Under the pieces are notes generated by a model. It did not search any database, was not told the DNA's origin, and saw only the letters and a program-made list of their open reading frames with translations. From Ophiobolus disseminans (lineage: Eukaryota; Ascomycota; Dothideomycetes; Pleosporales; Phaeosphaeriaceae), in the NCBI GenBank assembly GCA_010093685.1, contig MU006216.1, positions 3,141,112-3,205,111 of the forward strand: DNA of 64,000 bases. Reading direction: 5' to 3'. Shown here in pieces: positions 46,783 to 56,429 of this stretch. Positions within the stretch are counted from its first letter, which is position 1. Each line of letters starts with the position of its first letter. The translations under genes were made by a program, and so were the position numbers.

Positions 46783-47954
46783 ATGGTGACCATCAAGAGC
46801 GAGCGGCAGTCTAATATGCTGGCTCGTGCTCAGCGTACTCCTTGGCCATGCATGCTTTGCCTTGCGCAGTACGCAGCAGGCAACTTTGTGCTCAACGGCA
46901 AGTTTGGCTGCTGTTTCCTCGAGGTCTCCGAGGCCAACGACAATGAGGACATCTGGTCTGGCTTGTATGTTACCAATGGCGACGGTAGCGACACCCAGTT
47001 CATGCGCTGCAAATATTGCTTCGATGCCGGTCAGGACTGCTACTTGGTAAGTGACGGACACTGATTGGCACAACTTGGGCTAAATTAACAGCGATAGCCC
47101 CTGGATAAGCTCGAAAAGTTTCGCGCAGGCTACGTCACGCTCGAATGCCTCATACTCGAGATGCGCAACCCCAAAACGCTATTCCAGCCCCCTGTGCCGT
47201 CACCTGTGGATGGTGAGGAGCAGGACCCACCTCCAGCCCTCGAAGTGGACAAGGGCGGCGAGCGTCGTGCTATTATAATGACCGCACTGCCGTGATCAAC
47301 CGCGCTGGTCGTCTCCTTGCAGCCATCCAGGACGCCTGCCCCAAGTACTCCGAGCACATGAGCGGTCACTCGGGCACTCTGCTGGCAGCTGGCGATCCTT
47401 CGTCGGGAGCTGTCCTCCAAGGTCGTGATTGGTCCACTGCTGCCGTTGCTGCGCGCAACAAGGAGAAGCTGGCGGCATTTTCGGGTGAGACCGGTGAAGA
47501 CGGCGAGCTTACCTCCAAGAAGAAGGTAAGTGGGCCAAATTGGCGAACATTGACTGATTGTATGGTGTAGCGTGCCAAGTACGGCGTCTCCGGTGTTCGC
47601 AATACTCTCACAGCTGCTGCAGACGCTCGTGCTATCATTGACGCTCTGGACGCCGGTCTTGCTGCGCGTAGGACAGCCTGGACTCACTACTCTGGCTTGG
47701 GTAGGGCTGCTAAGGCTGCCTACACCCGTGAGCATGGCAAGCCCACCAACTGTCAGGCGACAGCTCTATACCACTACGCCGTGCAACCAAAAAAGGTGCA
47801 GAATAACAGCAGTGCTGTTAACTTGTATAGAACAGTATATATAGATATTGTAGTTTATCGCGGTGAAGGCATAGATCACGCGGATCTGTACACCTCACGT
47901 GCTCGGAAGTATCGCGATATCACGGGATCGATCTATATCAATCTCGTGGTCTGA
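46783..47954 (+). pseudogene. Cys-rich hypothetical protein, frameshifted
   Basis: Exon 1 (46783-47046) reads MVTIKSERQSN ... with CxxC-type pairs (CMLC, and RCKYCFDAGQDC), suggesting zinc binding. A 51-nt intron leads to a second exon that changes frame near 47270, between KGGERRAI and NDRTAVINRAG. A third exon after a 45-nt intron (47526-47570) runs to 47954. One base lost or two gained near 47270 is needed to keep one protein. The family is not recognised; the position between transposon remnants suggests it may be a repeat-borne ORF. The end point is uncertain because LINE-like sequence begins nearby. Confidence 0.45.
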
Positions 47955-49155
47955 CACAATCATTCCTTACTAATAGGCGGACTAGGATTAGTTTCAATGA
48001 CTACACTAGCGACTAGATAGAAACAGAGACAGGCATCCTACAAGGATCTACGCTATTCCTAATACTGTTCCTGTTACGAAGACGCCACGGGTAGGCTCTT
48101 AGGACTTACAGAAAAGTCTTAATCAATTACTACGCGCAGTATCTAGGTAGTTACAAGGACGTTGTGTATCAAATAGGAATAGGGCAGGGGCTGAAGATAT
48201 ATCTATAGGGATAGTCCATGCGCGCGCGCAGTGCTGCGTTAGGTGGGTATTAGAGCAATGTTAGTCAAGGTTTAGGGGGTGTACCGTGCTTCTACAGTAC
48301 AGCTCAGAATTTGTAAGTGTCAACGTGTCCAGGGAGATTACCGTGACAGTTCCTGTTCTTTATCTTAGATCTGTAGAAGAGTTCCAAGATATCCAAGACA
48401 GTACGATAGGCTTTGGGTTTGTAGATGACACAAATTTGATCGCATAGGGGCCATCTGCAGCAGACAACTGCTGCAGACTTACTGCAGCCCATGATAAATG
48501 CATTAGGTGGGCCAAAAGGTTTAGGGCTAGCTTTGCCCTAGAGAAGTACTAGATCATTCACTTTACAAAAAAGAGGAGGAGAACAGATGATCTTAAATCT
48601 ACAATCACTATTGGGGGAAAAAGCGCGGAAATAGTCCTATCCATGAGAGTCCTAGGCGTGCGGCTTGATCTAGGCCTTAACTGGCACGATCACATTACAC
48701 GAGCAGCAAGCAAAGGCATAGCTGCATTCCAAGCACTCGCTTAGATCACGGCATCTACGTAGGGACCGTCTGTGAGGAAGTCTAGGCTAATCTACACAGC
48801 GATCGCCAGGCCAGCTATGACGTACGGATCGCAGATATGGGCAGCAGGAGCCCAAGGAACTGGACCACCAAAATCTGCAACAATGCTTTGGAAAAGGTAC
48901 AGAACAAGTGCCTTCGAAGGATAACAGGCGCGTACAAGCGCACCCCAGTCGGAGCGATTGAGCGAGAGAGTGGCACACCGCCAATAGACATCTACGTCAA
49001 TACCCTAGCTCGACAGAGAGCAATCAAGACGGCTAACCACCTAGTGAATCTAGAGATACAGGAAAGACTAAGAAAGATTCTCACATATGTGATATGGAAG
49101 AAGCATGAAGGACTGAGTTGGTTGAATAGCTATGAACGAAGGGAGCTATATATAT

Positions 49156-50748
49156 TGTCAGACCTGGCAGCTCAACCTCCTCGGTACATTGTGATCTCCT
49201 GTTGGTCCGATACATGAGCTTACATAAGCACGGTACATTCTAGTACTTTCTATGGCTTCCATAGCCAGTCTTTCCACATCATACGCTTACGCGTACTCCT
49301 GTATATAATCTTGCTTGTCTACTCTATAGAACAATCAACCTTCTTCTTCATCTCTGCTCTCTTCCCACAGTTATGAGCCCGGTATCCCCGCATCACGTTG
49401 CGATACTCAAATAAGATTGTTCACTCTTGTTCTGATTACACTTTACGTTGTTATATACGTTGATTAAGTGGATCGTCCTACGCGTTGTTTGTGAGCTGAT
49501 TGTCGCCGCATCACGCTGTCTTTTTGAGATTATCTCTTACATCCTTTAAGATCATTTCTCAACCCTTATCTGCCGACTAGCAAGGCAGCTCTTTTGGCCA
49601 TCATGGCATCCTCCAGCGCTCTGGACGACCAAGTCGTCAGTCGCGCGTCAGTTATTCTTGAGAATCAGAGCGATTGGAAGCTCTGGTACTCCATGAAGAA
49701 GCAGTTTGCCACCGTTAAAGGCGTGTGGGAATACTGCGACCCCTCCACTACAAAGCAACCTCCAACAGTCGATGACGAACCTTTAGACACTGATTCAGAG
49801 GGCAAGTGGAGGAAGTGGGAGATTAAGACCAATGCTCAAAGGTCTACCCTCAAGGCTATTGGCGAGGTCAACCTTGAGATTATGAGGACAGTAGCTCGAT
49901 CAAAGCTACACCTTATTGCCGACCTTCTTTGGCGCTGCTGACGCATCATTTGGAGACGATGTTGAGACTCGTCGATCATCTGCTGGATATGTTTTCATGC
50001 TCTATGGCATGCCTATTGACTGGAAAGCCACTGTGCTTCGGTCAGTCACTCGTTCCACCACTGAAGCAGAGCTGTATGCTCTCTCAGCTGCCGGCGTTGA
50101 ATCACAATACTGGGATAGATTCTGCCGCAACATTGGCTTCACGCTTCATACTAAGAAGGCTCTTTGGTGTGACAATGCTCAGACCGTACGCCTCGTGGAA
50201 GGCAACGCAGATCGCATTCAAACAAAGCTTCGCCATGTTGATATTCATCAGATGTGGCTTTGCCAAGAGGTGGAAGCTGGAAGAATCGCTGTTGAGTGGA
50301 AGCCTACTGCTGATATGCCTGCTGATGGCTTTACAAAGCTGCTTCCTCGACAGAAGCATGAAAACTTTATACGCCAACTTGGCTTGCAGGACATTCATCA
50401 CCTTATTGCCAAAGACTCTCCCTGTCCTGTACCCCTTAGTCAATTTGACTAGCTACACGTACATGTGTTTTACTCTCTTGATATTATTTCCTACGTTGTG
50501 AGGTTTCCATCCAACATGGATACCTCAGGGGGTGTGTCAGACCTGGCAGCTCAACCTCCTCGGTACATTGTGATCTCCTGTTGGTCCGATACATGAGCTT
50601 ACATAAGCACGGTACATTCTAGTACTTTCTATGGCTTCCATAGCCAGTCTTTCCACATCATACGCTTACGCGTACTCCTGTATATAATCTTGCTTGTCTA
50701 CTCTATAGAACAATCAACCTTCTTCTTCATCTCTGCTCTCTTCCCACA
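49156..50748 (+). mobile_element. Short Copia LTR element, internally deleted
   Basis: Two 214-bp LTRs (49156-49369 and 50535-50748), identical by eye, begin TGTCAGACC and end CCCACA, and are flanked by TATAT on both sides (49151-49155, 50749-50753). A purine tract AGGGGG precedes the 3' LTR. Inside, a gag-like start (49603-about 49919) is fused to the RNase H end of pol (about 49920-50452); protease, integrase and most of the RT are gone. Identical LTRs imply a recent insertion, probably mobilised in trans. It lies inside the LINE relic. Confidence 0.88.
49603..50452 (+). pseudogene. Copia gag-pol remnant
   Basis: The 5' part is a gag-like region (SDWKLWYSMKKQFATVKGVW) that runs to a stop at 49941. 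The 3' part, in another frame from about 49916, is Copia RNase H (ADASFGDDVETRRSSAGYVF, STTEAELYALS, TKLRHVDIH, ADGFTKLLP). The junction near 49920 replaces about 3 kb of normal pol. It cannot encode a working polyprotein. Confidence 0.8.
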
Positions 50749-51430
50749 TATATGTGAAGAAAGAGAGAGTGTAGGGATAACCCTGTTAGCGTGCAACAAA
50801 GATCCACCATTCCATTGAGGCCCAGCGAAAAGAAAGGCGAAGGAGAGGGAGGCCACCTAAGCCAGTGAGCGTCAGCCAAGCTCCAATAGAGATGTACTGG
50901 CTAGAGAGTCAGGCTATGAGAGACAAGCGACAACTAGAGCAACCTCAGGCCGGCAATAGGGGCCGCCAAGTGCAAGCCCGGAGCGCCGCAAGAGAAATTG
51001 CACAGCTGTACACTGAGGAGTGGGAGCAAAAATGGAGAGCAGCAAGAAACAAGCCCCAACGTGGAGCACCCACATGGATAGATGATTGGGAGTTCTAGCC
51101 ACTGCACCTGTACGACGACAAACCAAAACACTTGGCTACAGCGATTATGCTGCTTAGGACGGAGGTCCTTGGTCTCCAAGCGTGGCTTGCGAAGATTGGG
51201 GTCCTAGGCATTGATCCTACCTGCACATGTGGACACAGTTGACAAATCCTCAACTGCAGGAGAACAACCAACATTAGGCATCTGCTAAAGGACAAGGACA
51301 AGGCCGCAATCGCAGGACAATGGCTGCTAGATACTGGGCTCCTCAATCACCTCCGGACAGCGATTGAGATAGCCAACACCGACACAGCAAAGTGGCGACC
51401 ATTCGACATGCCCAGGGTTTGAAACCCAGG

Positions 51431-52034
51431 CCTCTGCTACCCCTTGGAGGGGCAACACAGAATTATGCAGACAGAGAAACTAGTACAGAAGGGAACACAC
51501 ACTAAGGCAGGTGAGGTTTTTTTTAGGTAGGACTGCGGCATGCTGCTCTACTAGGTTTGCTTCACAGAGAATGCAGAAATAAAGTGTTCATAGATCTGAA
51601 AGGAACCCAGGTAGCACTCTAAATTGATTTATGTTGAGAATATGTGGGTTCAGTCCAGGTTGGTAGAAGGAAGGGCCGTGGTACCTACTGTGTGAGGGAG
51701 GCACGGCTGACTGTAGCGTCCTCGTTACTGTTTACACGTACAAGGGAACAATACAACACACGAAAGTCAATACAATACGTTGCAGCCACCCGCCTTGTCC
51801 CTCTCCTACTCGGATATCTATGGTAGTCATACTACTAGAGGGACCTTGTTCCAATAATTGGTTTATTTATCTACGCAAAACTATTTTCGTCGATGGTTTC
51901 ACAATCTCATACCTCCTCCACTCGGAGCAAGACCTAAGCCATGGCGCACCGGTCCCATCGGACTCATCGCTCCCTCCGGCACTAAGTATGTTTGTATCAA
52001 TATGAGCTATGCCTCAAAAGCAGTCAGTACATGG
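51431..52034. other. Intergenic region, nothing recognised
   Basis: About 600 bp between the LINE tail and UstYa-I with only short, featureless ORFs. No repeats or RNA genes were recognised. Confidence 0.4.
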
Positions 52035-52993
52035 TCATAACTCACCGCCGTTTGTATAGTTGATCAGCCTTGGCTGAAGCCACTCTCTAACCGAATCCCA
52101 CTGAACGCATCGTCTGGGCTTGGGCGTGCGTTCAAAAGGAGGGCTATCATCATTGTCCCAGTACCATGCACCAATGGTTAGATCGGGTCTGCACTGCGCT
52201 TGTAGGCGCATGTTGATGAGGCAATGGTCGAAGTGTTCGAGGTCATGTTTGGAGAAATCGTGGACCGTCAGGTTCATGTAAGCCGGCGCAAAACGTCCTT
52301 GTATGTCTTCCTATGGTGTATCAGATGTTGCTAATGATAGTTCAAGCGAAATAATAGGGCGGCGCTCACGAGACAGTGAAAGATATGTAGTCCACCTGTT
52401 CCCGCCATATACCCACCATTCTCAAGCCGCACAGCATCGTCGTACCAAACTCCAAGCTCTTGAAGTTCTTCTTTGGTCGATCTGAAGACCTCGCCTTCGG
52501 ACTGTCAACGCAAGACTCCGTCTTTTATGAGGATGTACATACCGATAAGTAAATTGTGCCACGGGTCTTTAGTCTTGGTCGCGTGCTTGTCACCAGGATG
52601 CGCTATATCAATGTTACGTGTTTCGTAGCGAAGCTTTCCATTCACGGGCGCTGTTCTCTAGTCAGCTATCGCGATTTTCTGGTTCAAATGTGTCGACACT
52701 TTACAAGGTGGTGCTCCTGGACATCGCTTCGCCAGCCTTTCGTTCCGCACGAACATCGCGACACCAACGCCCATGTTTCCGCAAAACATGATGAGATTGG
52801 CAAGGAACGCAATTAATGCAAGAATCGCATGTTTTTGGCTGATGGCGTGGTCTCTCTTTGTTCGGAATTTTTCGTCTCGAAGGGTGACAGAAGATCGCGG
52901 AGATGACAGTGAAGACAATGGCTCATCGTCGAGCAGCGCAGCCTCGTCGGGCGCAACTTCATGATACGACGGTGAATTTACCGCACCAAACAT
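52035..52993 (-). CDS. UstYa/DUF3328 family oxidase-like protein (UstYa-I)
   Basis: Exons 52993-52705, 52650-52543, 52494-52370 and 52310-52035 (introns 54, 48 and 59 nt) give 265 residues. One membrane segment lies at about residues 55-78. SPVNG follows the first junction, and the motifs are HIFHC (intron directly after it) and HFDHC. The tail RPDLTIGAWYW is shared with UstYa-B. It faces the P450 gene tail-on, and its promoter carries GGTAAGC (53061) and TCAGCTTAC (53211), linking it to the rest of the locus across the transposon block. Expected to oxidise a peptide product. Confidence 0.88.
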
Positions 52994-53210
52994 TTTAAAA
53001 CGAGAAAGTGACAGAACTCAAAATTGCGGCTCAACTTCACAATCAGGACTGTACGAACAAGGTAAGCCTCACGGTGCTAGCGAAACCAGCCTCCGATACC
53101 ATCCTCAACTCCTTGCAGTGTTTTGATTGGCTCTACTTTTGCTTACAATGCAGTTCAAAGGGCTTATTATGTGCTTACACTCACGTGATGCTTATGCTGA
53201 CGCTTACGAG

Positions 53211-53219
53211 TCAGCTTAC
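53211..53219. promoter_or_regulatory. TCAGCTTAC element upstream of UstYa-I
   Basis: Exact copy of the 9-mer also found near the ABCC-1, NRPS, precursor and ABCC-2 genes, about 220 bp upstream of UstYa-I. GGTAAGC at 53061 is a second half-site. Confidence 0.45.
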
Positions 53220-53343
53220 TTCTAGGAAAGATGCAATCACGTGAAGGGCTGTCACGTGGACCGAGCTCTCATCTCTCACGCACACATCGGAAGGTACAGT
53301 TCGCGGAAATTCAAGTGATAGCGGAACGTTGCAGTTGTAGTCA

Positions 53344-55138
53344 TTAGTCCTTTCCCTCGAGGGACCGGAAATGCAGGCAGAGGGCTTCATCCGCTGTGCC
53401 CGAAACGAATTCGCCATGTTTCTCCCAGTCGCTATCACTGTGTATGCTAGTCTCGAAGTTGATGTAAATAGCGGCGAGAATGTGCTGAAGTACTACATGA
53501 ATTAGCTTCCCATACTGCCAGTTTCAATGTGCGTAGACTCACTGTGCACGGTCAAGTGACTTCCAAGGCAGATTCTTGGGCCTCTCCCAAATGCCCAGAA
53601 ATTCCTCTCTTGCGCCTCAAAGTTGAACTCCACCTGAGCCTCGCTTCTTTTATCCCATCGGCTGGGTATGAACTCTTCTGGACGCGCAAATGTCGCTTCC
53701 AGGCGATGAAGCAGGTAAGGATATGAGTTTATGCGTACCCCGGCGGGAATGTACTGATCGCATATCGTGATTCCATTGGGCGGGCTAATTCGGGGTTGGC
53801 CTTCTGGATGCGTGGGGCGAAGTCGAAGAGCCTCTTTGATGACTCCGTTGAGAATGGGAAGCTGGTCAAGACATCTTGCGTGACTAGACGCTGAAGCCTG
53901 GTCCAACAGTTGCAATTTCACCGATCTAAGCTCAGTATGAAGGTCCTGCTGGATTGATGAGTCTCGCGACACTTCATATAGAGCTTTGGCAAGCGTAGCT
54001 CCTGGTTCATGTTAAGAATTGCTGAATGCCTATGGTATTCTCGAAAGATGACGTACCGAAAACATCTCTCGTCGCAACTGCAAGAGTCTCGTTAGCAGTC
54101 GACACATGGGCGTTGAGCATGCAGGAACATACCAATGTGGTCGAGCAACTCGCTCCCAATCTCAACTTTTGCCTCCTGCTCCGAAATGCGCAAACGTCCA
54201 GTGACCATCTCTCGTGCGACAGCACTCTTCAGATGAGCGTAGACTTCGGGAAAGTTTCCCGATCCATGATCACTAGATAGTCCAAGATCTGCAAGCTCAC
54301 AGAGATGCAAACACCACTGGTTTAGCCACGCCGTCATTCTTTTCACATCCTCACTACAAGGCTCGAACAAATGCTTTAAACCAGGAAACAGTGTCAGAAT
54401 CTCCTGAGCCCAGAACATCAGATCGTGCCCATGGCTTTGATCATAAGCGTGTCGCCACTGATCTCTTTTCGCTGCGTTCTGCATGAAATTTGGGGCGACG
54501 TTCAATCCGAAGAAATATGCGCTGACTATGTCCAGCCCAAGGGATGAGCTCAGAGAGAGTGCGTCCGTCGAGTCCATAGTCTTACTCTTCGCGCGGAGTG
54601 TTGGAAGAAGCCGTTCGTCCAATATCTTCGTAATACATTGTCTCATGTGCTCAGAACTTTGGAGCCAAGACTTGGAGTAAACATGCAAAACCCGCTTACG
54701 GCGAGCGGAGTGTTCTTGATGGCCGAGACTCGACATTGTATTTGTGGCTCTGGCGGTCATCAGTGATTGGACGCAGCTCTAGATCGATAGCCTCTCCTAC
54801 CCATTGTTTGCGAAGAAAGAATACCACGTCGACTTTATGACTTTTTTGTTGTGAAGTCGGTGTATGCTTTTATCGGCCGTCCTGATGCTGACTTCTCGGG
54901 GGCCTAGACGAACGACCGGTCCATGGCGAGAGTGAGCAGCGGAGACCGCAAAGATTTCGTTTCCTCGATATCGAGCGTACAAGATCCATATGGATGTGAA
55001 AGGGCTTGATGGATGGGCATTGGGAATTCGTGATAGCGGCCACGCGTCCGACACCCAGCGTATTAAGTAGAATATGTAGAGCAGCACAATAATTGCCAAT
55101 GCACAAGCCAGGAGTGGTACATACGGGAGCGGTAACAT
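53344..55138 (-). CDS. Cytochrome P450 monooxygenase
   Basis: Exons 55138-54801, 54749-54133, 54077-54057, 54001-53543 and 53492-53344 (introns 51, 55, 55 and 50 nt) give 527 residues with all phases closing; exon 3 is only 21 nt. An N-terminal anchor (PLLACALAIIVLLYIFYLI) precedes the body. Helix K is EALRLRP (ExxR), and the heme loop FGRGPRICLG places the Cys ligand near residue 473. The helix-I region (DVFGGATLAKAL) is a loose match to the usual AGxxTT. It acts at the ER membrane as a haem oxygenase on an unknown substrate. The start at 55138 is chosen for the anchor; an upstream ATG at 55261 would overlap the next gene. Confidence 0.9.
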
Positions 55139-55257
55139 GATGACATTGAGAAAAGGTCCGGTAGAGAAAAGCGGACACGCCCATATTTGTATACCGCCTT
55201 GTGGCATTGGCCAATCATGCTGACGCATACCAGGATAAGCTAAGCCATAGATCTCCT

Positions 55258-56187
55258 TCATGACCAGAAGATCAGCTTTGGTCGTCCGCCCGTCACATCT
55301 GACGGCAATACACCCATGAAGCTAGCTAATGCTATCCTGTGAGTTTTCCAATCCGCGTCCAGCGGCGCAACCTCATGCATGTTCCTGGAGTTGAACAAGT
55401 ATAAATCTCCAACTTGCGGGGCAAATGGCGCTCTATCCCGACCCTTTACCAGCTCAGGAAAGTACCCATAAGAATCGGGGTCACGAAATCGGAGTGCGTC
55501 TTCGGTCCACTGCACGTCGTAAAGCGTAGTTCCTCCGCCTCGCACTGGCGTCAAGTACAGATTGAACACGGCTTGGCATTCAATGCGACTGAGTATCCAG
55601 TCCTCCGTCAGGCAGTCATACGGGCACCAGTCGCAATGAATCGGGGTTCCGCCGTCAATGTTCCGAAAGATGCCTGAGAAGTACTCTCTGCCTCCTTCAC
55701 TCGCGAGCGAGACGTCAAATTCTGGCACCAGCTCTGCGATGGCGTCGATGACCTTCTGCCACACATTTTCGCCAGTTTTTGTGCCGAGATCCGCATGTAA
55801 AGTCCGCAATTTGGCGACTTCGTCGAAGTAGCGGTCCTTTTCTATAGCGTGTGAGTCGCTCGCGCGAGTTTTTGAGATTCAGTCCAACAACATACCGTCC
55901 CCTTTGCGGTTCTGGAAGTCTTGCGCAGATTGCGCCTGGAATTCGAACTGAGCGACGCCCACTTTCTTGACCGCTGGTCCAGTAGCGTGCAGATACGGCG
56001 TAAAGGTAGGAAGCAGCATCTTAGTTAATCTATCGGCTTGGGCGTCACTGACGAAGTTTGGTAGCCTGATCAGAGGTGTGCGGCCATAGAGGAGATCTAG
56101 GAAGGAGTCGTGAGTGAGTGGTACTGGAGCGGTCGTCTTCCATTGCGATTCGGGCCTTCGCGGCTTCGTTCCAGGTTCCACACCCAT
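55258..56187 (-). CDS. 2OG-Fe(II) oxygenase-like enzyme
   Basis: Exons 56187-55896 and 55841-55258 (54-nt intron) give 291 residues. The predicted jelly-roll carries an HxD pair in HCDWCP (near 164) and a distal His and Arg in NMHEVAPLDADWKTHRIALA (near 253-265), the expected iron- and 2OG-binding residues. It is a different subfamily from the 41.8-kb dioxygenase and lacks the DIOX_N domain. It lies 120 bp upstream of the P450 start on the same strand and shares a divergent promoter with ABCC-2 that carries GTAAGCTGA. A hydroxylation of the cluster product is likely; the substrate is unknown. Confidence 0.75.
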
Positions 56188-56291
56188 TGCAACGTTGAGG
56201 AGTATGAGAGAGCGCAGTCACCAGCGTACGGCATTGGCTAAATTGCTTTTTGTAAATATTCATACGTGACGTGCTCGTGGTGTGAGTCGTC

Positions 56292-56300
56292 GTAAGCTGA
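56292..56300. promoter_or_regulatory. GTAAGCTGA element in 2OG/ABCC-2 promoter
   Basis: Same 9-mer as in the NRPS promoter, lying between the divergent starts at 56187 and 56430. Confidence 0.5.
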
Positions 56301-56429
56301 TTGGCTGGGGACTGTCAGCTGAATCGACACTAGTGCAATCGCCGTTACGATAGGGGAACACTCTTGCCGTCGCATAGTTCTAGCTGTCGGTCGCCATTGC
56401 TCCTTCACGCTGCTGGAGCTCTGCGCGCC

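Larger units (their letters stand above)
47955..51430 (+). mobile_element. Degenerate non-LTR (LINE, Tad-like) retrotransposon, split by a Copia element
   Basis: Reverse-transcriptase blocks are readable through many stops: GILQGSTLFLILF near 48030, FVDDTNLIA near 48420 (the YxDD-box equivalent), LGVRLDLGLNWHDHI near 48655, and an RT/RNase H-linker-like region to 49150. After the Copia insertion the tail resumes at about 50754 and ends with a CTCGHS Cys/His-type block near 51230. Stops are mostly TAG or TGA of RIP type. Inactive. Confidence 0.7.
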
